A stretch of DNA of 64,000 bases from Euwallacea fornicatus. Its lineage: Eukaryota; Arthropoda; Insecta; Coleoptera; Curculionidae. Made by a program: the position numbers and the translations under genes. Shown piece by piece: positions 32,907-43,812 of the stretch (positions are counted from its first letter, which is position 1; each line of letters starts with the position of its first letter). Below the pieces are notes generated by a model. It saw nothing but the letters and a program-made list of their open reading frames with translations, was not told where the DNA came from and searched no databases. The stretch covers positions 155,001 through 219,000 of the forward strand of contig NW_027096077.1 in the NCBI RefSeq assembly GCF_040115645.1. Reading direction: 5' to 3'.

Positions 32907-35363
32907 AGGTTTTCCGGTCTTGGGGGTTGCCAGCCCTCTCGACCGGTTGTAGTTGGTCCTAAGCCTAAAAAGAAAGCCTCGGTGACGCCACTGGGTCCTC
33001 TGACCCGGCGGCCCAACTACCTCACCTGCCCCCTCCCCTCCTAGATCATGTCTGCGAGGTCTGCGCTCGGCTATTCTCAACTAAAACCGGATTAGGGGTA
33101 CACCTACTCACAGCCCGCCAGCTCCGAGCGGTGCCTACTTCAGTGCTGATCAGAGTAGTAAATCTGATCCTATGGTGCGGCAGGGTTCCGACTGCACAGA
33201 ATGCTGCACGAACATCCTTTATTCCGAAAAAAGCGAACTCTAAAGAACCAGGGGATTTTCGGCCCATTACGGTGCCATCAATAATGATCCGCCAGATTCA
33301 CGCCGTACTGAGCCGGCGCATGACTAAAACATTGAAGCTCGACCCACGGCAGAGAGCCTTCCAGCCCACAGATGGATGTGCCGATAATACCGTCATTCTG
33401 GATCTCTTGCTGCGCAGTCAGAGGCTACGGTACACGTCATGCTACTTAGCCGTCCTCGATGTCAGCAAGGCATTTGACTCGGTGTCCCACGCCGCCATTA
33501 TGGGCACCTTAAGATCCTACGGCTTCCCAGATGGGATGGTGAGCTACATGAGCCGTCTGTACAGTGAATCTGTTACACGCTTTAAGGGTGAGGGATGGAT
33601 GTCGCACGAAATAAGACCTCGTGGCGGCGTAAAACAGGGAGACCCCCTCTCCCCAGTACTGTTCAACCTGGTCATGGACAGGCTTCTGAGGGCCTTGCCG
33701 AGTGAGATCGGTGCGAACATTGGCACCGCACGCGTAAACGCCTTGGCGTTCGCGGATGACCTTATACTCGCGGCAAACACACCTAGAGGGCTTCAGACGC
33801 TGCTGGACGGGACGCGTGGCTTCCTGGAATCGTGTGGCATGACACTGAACCCTACCAAAACCTTCACGATCAGTTCAAAGGGGCAGCCGAGACAGAAAAC
33901 ACTGATAGTGGGTCCGGATCAGTTCACGTTGGGGAATATCCCAGTGCCGGCATTGCGCCGCACTGACACTTGGAAATATCTGGGAATTAACTTCAGCCCA
34001 GACGGCCGGGTAAAATACCGGCCTAGTGATGATGCGGAGCCCATGCTCTCGAAACTCACCAAAGCACCTCTAAAACCCCAACAGAGGTTACACGCCTTGA
34101 GATGCTGCCTCTTACCACGATTGTGCCACAAGCTCGCCTTGGGCTGTATCAGAACTGGCTGTCTACGTAAGACCGATCGGCTCGTTAGGGCGCATGTTCG
34201 GAGATGGCTGGGATTGCCGCATGACGTTCCCGTGGCCTTCTTCCACGCCTCCGTTAAAGATGGGGGCCTTGGTATTCCGGCTCTACGGATATCAGCCCCG
34301 CAGCAGAGACGCCAACGACTGCTGGGCCTCAGCCTCCCTAATCTGGACAACAACATTGAAGCGAATACTTACATTGCTAGGGAACTAGACGAATGTGACC
34401 GAAGACTTTCCTTTGGCGCCTCCCGTATCCACACTAGAAGCGATGCAGAACAATACTGGAAAGACCGATTAGTGCAGTCTTGTGATGGTGCAGGACTGCG
34501 CTCTGCGAATGACCATCCTCAAGCGCATCGCTGGATTAGGGAGCCTACACGCCTTCTCACGGGCCGGGACTTTGTCCAAATCACCAAGCTCCGCATTAAC
34601 GCGCTACCAAGCAGATCAAGGACTGCGCGCGGAAGGCATGATCATGATCGGTCATGCCGTGCTGGATGCCCGGTGCCCGAGACAGTGGATCACATCGTCC
34701 AAAAGTGTCCCAGGACGCACGCATTAAGGATTAGGAGGCATGACAGCGTGTGCACGTATATTAAAAGGGGCCTGCAACAGAACAACTTCACGGTCGCAAG
34801 CGAGCCCCGAGTGACAGTTGGGGACCGTTGGCTGAAACCTGATCTAGTTGCAGTAAGAGATCAAACAGCTCTAGTCATCGATGCTCAAATCGTGACAGAC
34901 TCGTTCCCCCTGAACGAAGCGCATAACACTAAGCTGCAGAAATATACGGGCGCACCTTTTGAGAACGCTGTGAGAAGGAGGTTCGGCGTCGAGAACGTCA
35001 GATCATACACCGCCACGATCAATTGGAGAGGTATCTGGAGTGGGCGATCAATCGACCAGCTGCTTCGAGACAAGATCATCAACGTCAGAGACTCCGCCAT
35101 ACTCTCAACAAGGACCATGATTAGAACTGTGGCCTCATTCAGGAACTTCTGCAAGTCAACCAGCGTAGTTCAACTGAGGGATGCCAACCAATACTTCGAG
35201 CCGGGGTAGATTTGGCGCATGATTCCCTTCCCCCCATCCTTCCCCTCCCAATATAACACGGTGCTGCCTGCCGTGCTAGGCATAATTCAGAGGAGTTTTA
35301 GTGGGTAGTCCCGGGGCGAACACCGGGGAGTCCCACACTCCGTGCGTAAATGCATTTCTCCTC

Positions 35364-35398
<35 letters not shown>
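32747..35398 (+). mobile_element. R2-A: 28S-specific R2 element with internal deletion
   Basis: It is inserted at the canonical R2 site: CTCTTAAG ends at 32746 and TAGCCAAATGCC resumes at 35399. The 3' end is a run of 32 A (35367-35398), a target-primed reverse transcription signature. The ORF keeps a zinc finger, RT and restriction-like endonuclease, but several hundred codons between finger and RT are gone compared with R2-B. Confidence 0.93.
32969..35209 (+). pseudogene. R2-A protein, N-terminal region internally deleted
   Basis: The frame is open from 32969; a frameshift near 32966 parts it from a possible N-terminus. It has a CCHH-type finger start CEVCARLFSTKTGLGVH that is cut at the His spacing and runs directly into RT (VVNLILWCGRVP, PKKANS). 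RT motifs are VLDVSKAFDSV, GVKQGDPLSPVLFN and FADDLIL. After RT come CRAGCPVPETVDHIVQKC (CCHC motif) and the restriction-like endonuclease KPDLVAV ... VIDAQIV. About 300 residues present in R2-B between finger and RT are missing in frame, including the Myb/DNA-binding region. RT and endonuclease look intact. Confidence 0.9.
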
Positions 35399-35456
<58 letters not shown>

Positions 35457-35535
35457 ACTGTCCCTACCCACTATCTAGCGAAACCACTGCCAAAGGAACG
35501 GGCTTGGAAAAATTAGCGGGGAAAGAAGACCCTGT
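35399..35535 (+). rRNA. 28S rRNA fragment downstream of R2-A
   Basis: It starts TAGCCAAATGCCTCG exactly at the R2 cut and follows conserved 28S through GGGGAAAGAAGACCCTGT. It then stops: instead of the expected TGAGCTTGACTC the sequence jumps back to 28S upstream of the R2 site. Confidence 0.93.
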
Positions 35536-35537
35536 CT

Positions 35538-35561
35538 GATGGTCTTAACGTGATGTTGACG

Positions 35562-35595
<34 letters not shown>

Positions 35596-35611
35596 AGTGA
35601 AGAAATTCAAT

Positions 35612-35653
<42 letters not shown>
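35538..35653 (+). rRNA. 28S rRNA fragment upstream of R2-B
   Basis: It repeats 116 bases of 28S from GATGGTCTTAACGTGATG to CTCTTAAG, identical in content to the part before R2-A. Two extra bases (CT, 35536-35537) lie at the joint. Confidence 0.93.
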
Positions 35654-35654
<1 letters not shown>

Positions 35655-35745
35655 GAGTGATAGACGTGCGGAGTGACTGCCTTCTCGTGGCGCCCGCTGT
35701 GAGTACGGAGCGGTGGTAAAACGCCGCACCGGAAACCAAAGTCAC
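35627..35745 (+). ncRNA. R2-B HDV-like self-cleaving ribozyme (predicted fold)
   Basis: P1 is 28S GGCGGG (35627-35632) with CCCGCT (35693-35698), 6 pairs including one G-U. P2 is GTGACT (35673-35678) with AGTCAC (35740-35745). P3 is GCC/GGC (35679-35681 and 35689-35691) enclosing L3 TTCTCGT. P4 is GCGGTG/CGCCGC (35710-35715 and 35722-35727). J4/2 is ACCGGAAACCAA. The GCC-TTCTCGT-GGC block is close to the HDV core. Cleavage is predicted before 35627 within 28S. The primary sequence between helices differs from R2-A, but the fold and the 28S P1 strand are shared. Confidence 0.8.
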
Positions 35746-38700
35746 ACGCTTAGGGGCCTTGTATGGGGTTACCACCCCCATTGGCATTCCCTTTTTCTCA
35801 AGTTGGTGTGAAAACAAAAAAAGCCTCGGAACCCCCGGGAGGAGCCACTGCTCCGCCCAAACCACCACAAACCTTCACCTGCGAAGTATGCGATCGGCCG
35901 TTCACCACAACAACAGGGCTAGGCGTCCACCGCAGACGAGCGCACCCAGTAGAGGCAGACCAGCGACAGGCTCGTACCGACGTCAAGTCACGATGGACAG
36001 AGGAAGAACGGCTCATGCTCGCCAGGGAGGAAGCAAACATCATCCTCCTTGGAGGAGCCCGCTTCATGAATCAGGAGCTCGCCAAACAGAACCCGCAGAG
36101 AAGCCTGGAAGCCATCAAAAAGGCCCGCCAAAAACCGGACTATCGGGCCGCCGTCCAGAATTTCGTGACCACCTTGCGAAACGTGACCGTCCCAGACCAT
36201 CAGCCGGAAGAGACTAATGCGGTTTCACAGGAGAAGCCTCAAAGACAACCAGCTCCAGAATTCGAAGACCAACAGACCGATAAACCCAAGTCTATCCGCA
36301 GCACCATTCCCCATCCTATCCTCCATTTTCTAGCCGGCCTCCCACCAGCCGGCGACCGCCATCGCTTCGGCGATAAACTGGATGAAATGGCTGCTGAGGC
36401 AACGATACTGGGTCACCAACACACCTCCCTGCGTCTATTGAGGATCTTGGAGGAGATGTTTCCGCATGGGGACCAACCAGCTGATGGACGACGAGACAAA
36501 CCCCCGTACCAGCCATCTAGCCGCTACCAGCGAAGACGTGAGGCCTATAGGAAGATCCAATACGATTTCCAACACCACCAGAGCAGATGCGTCAACTCCA
36601 TCCTGGACGGATCCAACCCGGTACCTATGTTACCGCGGGAGCTCATGGAACCGTATTGGAAACGCCTAATGACCCAACCAAGCCACATGACGCCCGGCGT
36701 CGACAGATCACTAGCTGAGAACCTTAATACCGCCATTGCCCCGATATCCATAGACGAAACTAAAGCAGCCTTGCCGAGATGTGGAATAGCAGCGGGCCCG
36801 GATAACATCACACCGGCCCAAATTAGAAATACACCTCTGCCAGTACTGCAACGTATCCTGAACCTGTTGCTCTGGACTGAGGAATCACCCGCCCGACTGC
36901 TAGCAGCAAGAACAACCCTCATCCCAAAAAAAGACAAGCCGGAGTCTCCGGCAGATTACCGACCGATCACCATACCGTTGGTAATAATCAGAATGCTGCA
37001 CGCGATTATAGCCAAACGCCTGACGAAGACCATTCAGATTGATTCCAGACAGCGCGCATTCCAGCCCACTGACGGATGCCTGGATAACACCCTACTGCTG
37101 GAAATGGTCCTTCAAAAGCAAAAATCCCACCACCGCTCGGCTAACATCGCAGTCCTGGATATCGCTAAAGCGTACGATTCGGTATCCCACCAAACCATCT
37201 TCGACACCCTGGAGAGCTATGGAGCCACTGCACCACTCATAAACATGGTACGCCACGCCTATGAGTCCGGATCAACATCCCTGCAGGGAGAAGGATGGAA
37301 GAGTGACGGGTTTAAACCCACAAGAGGAGTCCGCCAGGGAGACCCAATGTCACCCGTCCTCTTTAATCTCGTCATCTACCGCCTTCTACGACAGCTCCCG
37401 GAAGAGGTTGGTTTTAGAGTCGACGAGGACTCGATCAACGCCCTCGCATTCGCCGACGACATGATCTTAATGGCTTCCACACCCAAAGGTCTCCAAACAC
37501 TGATCGACCACACTAGCTCCTTTCTCGGTCAGTGTGCGATGAGCCTCAATCCAGCTAAATGCTTTACCATCGGATTAAAAGGACAGCCAAAGCAGAAGAA
37601 CACAGTCGTCGACCACCGAACCTTTACGCTCGGAGCCCTCGAGCTACACACGCTGGGACGCACAGACGTATGGACCTACCTGGGGGTCAAATTCGGCATC
37701 ACCGGGAGAGTCTCGGTCGATACCACGGAGAAATACCGGCAATGGATCGAAAGATTGAATAAAGCCCCACTCAAACCCCAACAACGGCTTCACGCCATAA
37801 GAGTCTATGCATCCGCCCGACTACATCATGAAATCGTTCTGGGTCGCACTCAGATTGGCCTGTTCCGGAAGCTGGACAACCTGACGAGAGAAGCTGCACG
37901 AAAATGGCTACACCTCCCCCATGACACCCCCAGAGCGTACTTCCATGCGGCTGTCCGCGACGGGGGCCTAGGTCTTCCATCGACCAGATGGTCGGCACCT
38001 CTCCAGAGAGCCGACCGTCTCCGAGCCATGAAAATGCCGGCAATCCGCCAGGTGCCAACCTTCTCCACATTACTGGCCAAATCTATCGATGCAACCACCA
38101 GACGACTCCAGTGGGGCGATATATTAATCACCAACGGGGCCCACCTCGCCCGTCTATGGCGATCCAAGCTAAAAGTCTCCGTGGACGGATCTGGACTTAA
38201 GCAAGCTCCGGATGTCCCCCAGTCACACAGATGGATAGCCCAACCGTCCAGGCTCCTCTCGGGCAGCGACTTTATCCAATGCTGCCGCCTACGCATCAAT
38301 GCCCAACCAACAAGATCCCGAACATCACGAGGACGTCCCCTCCAGGACCGCCAGTGCAGAGCCGGGTGTCTCAACCAGGAAACTACCAATCATGTCCTGC
38401 AGAGATGCCACAGGTCGCACAAAGTCCGAATAGATCGCCATAATGCGATAATCAACTATATCCGAGGCAAAGCGCAACGCAGAGGCCTCACGACCATCGA
38501 GGAACCCAAACTCCCAACACCCCAGGGTGTTCGGAAACCGGACCTCCTCATTATCAAAGATAAACTAATTACAGTCGTCGACGCCCAGGTGGTGACCGAC
38601 TCCATGGACCTGGCAGAAGCTCATAGAACCAAGCAAACCAAGTACCAGGATGAAGCCATCACCCGGGCGTTATGCCTCAAATACGACGCCGAGGAGGTCC

Positions 38701-39164
38701 GAGTGACGACAGCGACGCTAAACTGGAGGGGCATTTGGGCCAAACAATCAGCGGCGGATTTAGTGGATGAGAAGCTCCTGACCTTGGGCGACCTAGCCAT
38801 AGTGTCCACCCGGGTCCTGATCGGTGGCCTGCACTGCCTCCGGAACTTCATGCGCTCCACGGAAACGAACAACCACCGCTCCAGACGTCAGCCGCCCTAA
38901 TAGAAGACCTACCGAGCCAGAACGCAGATGAAGGATATGACGACCCCGGCCACTCCCCCGGAATACATCTTAGGTAAGCTTAAGACTTAAATATATATTT
39001 ATATACATAGTAGTTCATAAGATCGAACTTATTATATTAATATTAGGCTAAATTCCTGATCTCTTTAATGTATATACTAATAATTAAGTTAGCTTAACCC
39101 ACTGTAAAATGTAATAGTTTAGAACATCGAACTGTTCCTGTATAAACGGTGACAAATAAACAAA
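35654..39164 (+). mobile_element. R2-B: full-length R2 element in 28S
   Basis: About 3.5 kb between CTCTTAAG and TAGCCAAATGCC of 28S, with a 5' ribozyme-like leader, one intact ORF and a 3' UTR ending ACAAATAAACAAA. There are no disruptions, so it could be autonomous. R2 inserts only at this 28S site by target-primed reverse transcription. Confidence 0.95.
35763..38900 (+). CDS. R2-B protein: DNA-binding, RT and endonuclease (1045 aa)
   Basis: Start ATG 35763. One N-terminal CCHH zinc finger (CEVCDRPFTTTTGLGVHRRRAH, about residues 39-60) is followed by a Myb-like stretch (RWTEEERLMLAREEANI). RT has LIPKKDKPESPADYRPITIP, VLDIAKAYDSV, GVRQGDPMSPVLFN and the FADDMIL active site. The thumb follows, then CRAGCLNQETTNHVLQRC (CCHC) and the restriction-like endonuclease with KPDLLII and VVDAQVVTD. 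A single finger places it with the one-finger R2 group. The protein nicks 28S DNA and copies the element RNA there. Length is normal and no lesion is seen. Confidence 0.95.
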   Translation: MGLPPPLAFPFSQVGVKTKKASEPPGGATAPPKPPQTFTCEVCDRPFTTTTGLGVHRRRAHPVEADQRQARTDVKSRWTEEERLMLAREEANIILLGGARFMNQELAKQNPQRSLEAIKKARQKPDYRAAVQNFVTTLRNVTVPDHQPEETNAVSQEKPQRQPAPEFEDQQTDKPKSIRSTIPHPILHFLAGLPPAGDRHRFGDKLDEMAAEATILGHQHTSLRLLRILEEMFPHGDQPADGRRDKPPYQPSSRYQRRREAYRKIQYDFQHHQSRCVNSILDGSNPVPMLPRELMEPYWKRLMTQPSHMTPGVDRSLAENLNTAIAPISIDETKAALPRCGIAAGPDNITPAQIRNTPLPVLQRILNLLLWTEESPARLLAARTTLIPKKDKPESPADYRPITIPLVIIRMLHAIIAKRLTKTIQIDSRQRAFQPTDGCLDNTLLLEMVLQKQKSHHRSANIAVLDIAKAYDSVSHQTIFDTLESYGATAPLINMVRHAYESGSTSLQGEGWKSDGFKPTRGVRQGDPMSPVLFNLVIYRLLRQLPEEVGFRVDEDSINALAFADDMILMASTPKGLQTLIDHTSSFLGQCAMSLNPAKCFTIGLKGQPKQKNTVVDHRTFTLGALELHTLGRTDVWTYLGVKFGITGRVSVDTTEKYRQWIERLNKAPLKPQQRLHAIRVYASARLHHEIVLGRTQIGLFRKLDNLTREAARKWLHLPHDTPRAYFHAAVRDGGLGLPSTRWSAPLQRADRLRAMKMPAIRQVPTFSTLLAKSIDATTRRLQWGDILITNGAHLARLWRSKLKVSVDGSGLKQAPDVPQSHRWIAQPSRLLSGSDFIQCCRLRINAQPTRSRTSRGRPLQDRQCRAGCLNQETTNHVLQRCHRSHKVRIDRHNAIINYIRGKAQRRGLTTIEEPKLPTPQGVRKPDLLIIKDKLITVVDAQVVTDSMDLAEAHRTKQTKYQDEAITRALCLKYDAEEVRVTTATLNWRGIWAKQSAADLVDEKLLTLGDLAIVSTRVLIGGLHCLRNFMRSTETNNHRSRRQPP

Positions 39165-39222
<58 letters not shown>

Positions 39223-39279
39223 ACTGTCCCTACCCACTATCTGGCGAAACCACTGCCAAGGGAACGGGCTTGGAAAAAT

Positions 39280-39318
<39 letters not shown>

Positions 39319-39620
39319 TGGCACTGTAAGGAGACATGAGAGGTGTAGCATAAGTGGGAGACGGCAACGTCGCCGGTGAAATACCACTACTTTCATCGTT
39401 TCTTTACTTACTCGGTTAGGCAGAACGCGTGCGTCGTTCGCTCACGAGGCGACGACTGTCACGGTATTCTCGAACCAAGCACGTTAGAGTGGTAGTCGCG
39501 GACGTCGGGCCGGCGGGCGCGTGTGTGTGTGTTTTGCTCTTCCACTTTCGTTTTCGTCGCGCGTTGTCGTCGCGCGAGGACGCTTGCGTCCGCATCGGCA
39601 CACACGGCCGGGCCAACTGA
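39165..39620 (+). rRNA. 28S rRNA fragment downstream of R2-B
   Basis: Conserved 28S from TAGCCAAATGCC to about 39420 (GACCCTGTTGAGCTTGACTC, AAATACCACTACTTTCATCG), then a GC-rich expansion segment with short TG and CG runs to about 39620. It then changes abruptly into an R2-clade ORF. The 28S is thus cut off well before its 3' end. Confidence 0.85.
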
Positions 39621-41862
39621 CGGTCCTACTGAGACTCTGGCCCTTCCAACCCAGACCCTACCCCGGGATGATTCTGTGGGGCCGGTCGGAGTTGCGGAGC
39701 GCGACGCCGATCCGGTTCACGAATACGTCCTAATGCTGTTGGGATCGACTGACGTCACCGAGCCAATTAAGACTGCCGCCCGTTCCGTATTACACCATTT
39801 CCATGGCGGTGACTTGCCCTCTCCTGCTGGATTCGTGGAGGTTATTTACTTGGAGCTGTGGACCTCCAAGGCTTCTACGGGTGGATCTCGCCAGTCCCCA
39901 CCTGCCCCTCTTAACATCCGAGAGGAATCCGCCAAATCCAGAAGGGCTCACAGGTACAAACGCTTTCAGGAAATGTACCTCAACAACACGGCTTCGCTGG
40001 CGTCGATTGAGGCCGGGCGCCGCTATCGGCCACCCTGACGCTGAGGAGGTGCGAGTACACTACAAGGAAGTTTTCTTTGGGTCCTCGCCGGACGACCGTG
40101 AGCACGTGCACTACCTGAAAACTCCCATTCCCGGTCTCTACACTGCTGTATCGATCAATGACGTTCGGAAGACTATCGAGGTTCGTCGTTCATCCAACTC
40201 CGCTGGATCTGATGGGATGACCGCCACTGACCTTCGGAAGATGCCGCCTGCAGACATCGCTGTTCTTTTAAATGTCATGATTTGCACCGGCATCACACCA
40301 GCCCCATTGAAGGAGTGTCGGACCACCTTAATCCCTAAAGGTGGTTCCGACCCTCGTTTAGTAACATCGTGGCGTCCCATCACGGTCGCTAATATCCTTG
40401 TCCGCACCCTTCATCGGATGATCGCCGCTCGGCTCTCGACCCTCCAGCTCAACTGCGCCCAGCGCGGCTTCGTCTCTTTAGAAGGTACGCTGGCTAACTC
40501 GCTGGTGCTGCAGACTGCCATTAGGGATTGTAGGGAGAATGTCCGGCTTTACTCTATAGCCTCACTGGACCTGAGGAAGGCCTTTGATACGGTGCCGCAT
40601 GCCTCTGTGTCTAGGGCCCTCGACCGTTTCGCCATCGATCGACACCTCGCCGTCTTTATAATAGGTGGCCTAACCAGATGCTCGACATTCATCTCTATCG
40701 GGCCCCTTACCGTCCCCGGAATATCTATCCTCCGGGGTGTCAAACAGTGCGACCCTCTGTCCCCCATCCTGTTCAACATGGTTTTGGATGAGCTGCTACC
40801 CAACTTGGACACGCTTCCCGCTGGTGTCCGTGTTAATGGCGTTTGGATCTTGGCGTTGGCCTGCGCTGATGACCTGCTGATCCTCATTTTCTCCGCCAGG
40901 GTTCTGCAGATGATCGTTCGCCGGTGTGTGAATTTTTTCGCAGCTAGATCCATGCAGCTCAATCTGGACAAATGCGCAACTCTCAGCACCAAACTACTTC
41001 CATCGGCGAAGAAGTTCCACTTCGCCGATGCTGTTAAGATCTTCATAGGGGCTGCGCTGATACCACAGGTGGTCGCGGAGTCGTTCTTTAAATACCTGGG
41101 GTTCCATTATGGCTTTGCCGCGTTGGACATGCCGAGCGTGGGCAAGCTTGAGGCTGCTTTGCAGCGCCTTGGGTCTGCGCCCCTCAAACCGCATCAGAAA
41201 CTCCGACTGTTGGTTGAATATGTCTTGCCCAAGTTTCTGTACACTCTACAGAGTGCCAGGATTAGTTCGGCCATCTTAGACCGTAGCGACAAGGCTATCT
41301 TGGCTTTTGTCAAGAGAGCGCTTCACCTGCTCGCCTCGATAGCGAATGCGCTTATTTATGCCATGCGCTGCCATGGCGGGCTAGGGATTTTCTTCTTTTC
41401 GGCGCGTATCTCGGACATCTTGTCGACCCGCATCGAGAGACTGGCGGCTGCCACTGATCCGCACATCACCGCAGCTCTAGCCACTTGCTACGTGGCCTCC
41501 CTCCATCAGCGTCTGCGGCTACTGCTCCACCCATACGGCGGGGTAGTCGGCAGGCTATCTACTGGCGGGAGCATCTCTCCGTCTCCACAAGTGGTGCCGG
41601 CCTCCCCGAGCACCCTGGCCATAAGGCCTCGCACGGCTGGCTGCTCGACCCCCCCCCCCCCCCCCCCTCTTGGTCGGATCGAAATTATGTCCTGGCGGTT
41701 CAGCTAAGAACCAACATTTTGCCAACTGTTGGCGGCCTGCATAACTCTGGCTTGCCCGCTGCTGCCAGGCTTTGCCGTGCTGGATGTGGTCGCCGCGAGA
41801 CCCTTTCGCACGTCCTTCAGAGGTGCACTAGCACCAATGGTTCTCACCTTCAGAAGCACAAT
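39621..41862 (+). mobile_element. Element E: R2-clade non-LTR fragment
   Basis: It is truncated at both ends: it begins in the linker before RT at the 28S joint and ends just after the CCHC motif at the joint with ERV5. It is closer in RT wording to element C (RETLSHVLQRC) than to R2-A or R2-B, and it is not at the R2 site. Confidence 0.8.
39803..41707 (+). pseudogene. Element E reverse transcriptase, frameshifted
   Basis: The real frame is RT-like from about 40030 (DAEEVRVHYKEVFFG) and has AGSDGMTATDLRKMP, TLIPKGG, SLDLRKAFDTVPH, GVKQCDPLSPILFN and ALACADDLLIL, where the usual F-A-D-D reads CADD. Sequence before 40030 belongs to another frame (39621-40038), so a frameshift lies near 40030. 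A 19-base C-run at 41649-41667 switches the frame again; the continuation has NYVLAVQLRTN and CRAGCGRRETLSHVLQRC up to 41862. The restriction-like endonuclease is missing. Confidence 0.85.
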
Positions 41863-41878
41863 GTAATCAAATGGAATT

Positions 41879-42420
41879 GTGGAGAGATTCCATTCAACAA
41901 TAGCAGAACACATAAGATTGCTGAACAACAAAGGTCAAGAAGAGACACCGATCAAACAGAAGGTCACGTACGCCGTGTTAGCACACAACAATTCAATTCA
42001 TTCAACAACGCGATTCAAACCAATGGAAGTTGTGAACGGACACCTAGGAAGTGAGGATCGATTCAACATTACTATGAATGAAAACTTAATGACCAACTAC
42101 GTAACCGAACACAAAGCAAGGACGAAATTGTTGTACGGAGAAATAAATAGGCAAATGACCGAGGTAAAGTACGCTTAATGGAAAAACGAAATGTGAATTG
42201 GTACAAACCAACGATGTTTGGGGAAGGAGATGATGTGCGTGAAAGAATAAAGAATCCTAGGCAAAAATTAGGAGACAAATTTAAAGCATGTGCAAAAGCG
42301 GAAGTTGTAAATAAAGAAAGGAAATTTGTCGAAAATCAATCTGGAAGAAAAGTGAATATATACAATCTAACACGGCCCAGCTGTCACAAATATATTAATC
42401 CAAGTAGAAATAAGGAGTAA
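41879..42420 (+). pseudogene. ERV5 integrase C-terminal part
   Basis: Two frames, 41879-42178 (ERFHSTIAEHIRLL, AHNNSIHSTTRFKPMEVVNGH) and 42178-42420 (GEGDDVRERIKNPRQKL, tail). The first contains the catalytic Glu of the DDE core. A TAA at 42176 separates them. The two upstream Asp motifs lie outside the fragment. Confidence 0.8.
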
Positions 42421-42493
42421 ATTAGATTCAAACCAAATCATGTACGTAAAGAAAACGAAGGAAAAATATTTACAGCATCGTAGCAATGGGACA

Positions 42494-43584
42494 AGCTAGG
42501 GATGTCACACTGTTGGAACTAAAGGGAAATCCGGGAATGTTACCGCTAGAAGTGAGAAAAGCAGTATTGACTGATAGACGCCACAGTTTCATCCATGACA
42601 ATGATTTAAAACTAGTAGCAGAACAACTAGAAGAGCTGAGATGAAAAATAAATAATTTGGCCAGCAATTGGGAAACGACAACACATCTAAGCCCATATAA
42701 GAATGAACTCCGCAATTTCTACGAGATCATGAAGGCAATATAGGAACAAGTTGAAAACCGCTTTTACCGAATATTTCCTAACACCAATCGATCAAAGCTA
42801 GGAATTGTGGATGGATTAGGAGCAGTGTTCAAAGCGATCACGGGAAATTTGGACACAGAATATTGTCAAAAATATGACAAATTAATTGGAGAATTAGGTG
42901 CAAAACAGAAGCTCACTCAAATTCAAGTTGTAACTCTAGGAAAAATGACAATGTTAGCTTTGGAAAAATTTAATAAAACACTAAAACAGCTCTACGCTAA
43001 TGATAGAATACTGGAGACCAAATTGGAAGAAATTGTACCTTATATCAGGGATGTGATCGATGATAAAAATTGATTTGTTTTAAAAAAATTGTTAACGGAA
43101 TATTTGATATTTACGAGATAATCAACACCATCCTAAAAGATGTCGAAAACTCATTGGTATTTGCAAGATTAAATAGCGTGCACCCAAGTATAATGGACCA
43201 AAGGGATCTACTCACTGCACTCACAGAGTTAAGCAACAACATAGGAAGAACCGATCTACCACCACCAGTAACCTTGGGAAATATGGGAAATACTAAGAAA
43301 TAATAAAATTGGAGTGTTTCCTATTGGATTATCGAATCACCTACATTTTACACATTCCTACTGTTCAGAATCTGCAATTTTCTTACTACCATTTGAATTC
43401 TATTTCCGTTTACATTCAGGGTCAGTTTAGGGCAATCATACCTAGAGGGAAGTACCTTGTAAAGAGCCAGTTGTACCACGCGTACTTTCACGGTGAGTGT
43501 CGTAAATTAAAGCCAGAACTATACTTGTGTCATAAAACGGACTTGACGGGAAATCAGCCGCAAACCCATGTGAAATACAATTGA
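42494..43584 (+). pseudogene. ERV5 env, broken
   Basis: A helical N-terminal region (42494-42643) ends in TGA. Further on, GAVFKAITGNLDTEYCQKYD marks the fusion-peptide neighbourhood at 42820-42880. Later pieces include FDIYEIINTILKDVENS (43100-43160) and GQFRAIIPRGKYLVKS (about 43420-43465), which match ERV2 and ERV4 env. Stops at 42641, 42740, 43071 and 43301 break it. The transmembrane anchor is not found. Confidence 0.75.
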
Positions 43585-43812
43585 TAAACTTAGTGAAAAA
43601 TCCTTCGAACTGTACTCAAACGTTAATTAAATACAAAGTCCGTCGAAGAACGTTTTAAAACATATTTTATTTGCCGAAAATAAGGGCGCTAACTTATTTT
43701 ACAAAATGATACGAACAATTAAAATCGAACGGCTCCCTAGCTTTGACACGATCTTAATGCTAATACTAGAAAGACACATTTGCTTTTAAATGGGGTAAGC
43801 AGCGTAGTCTGC

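Larger units (their letters stand above)
41863..43640 (+). mobile_element. ERV5: errantivirus 3' fragment
   Basis: It begins mid-integrase (IVERFHSTI) at the joint with element E, continues through the integrase tail and an env gene, and fades out near 43640 without a recognisable LTR. Env lacks the RXXR of the others at the usual place (RSKL is read). It is a distinct lineage from ERV1-4. Confidence 0.8.

Noticed and set aside
35367..35398. A-run as a sequencing artefact
   Set aside because: It lies exactly at the 3' junction of an R2-type insertion with 28S, where an A tail is expected.
41641..41670. Poly-proline tract as a protein feature of element E
   Set aside because: It arises from a C homopolymer that shifts the frame, and relatives show no such tract.
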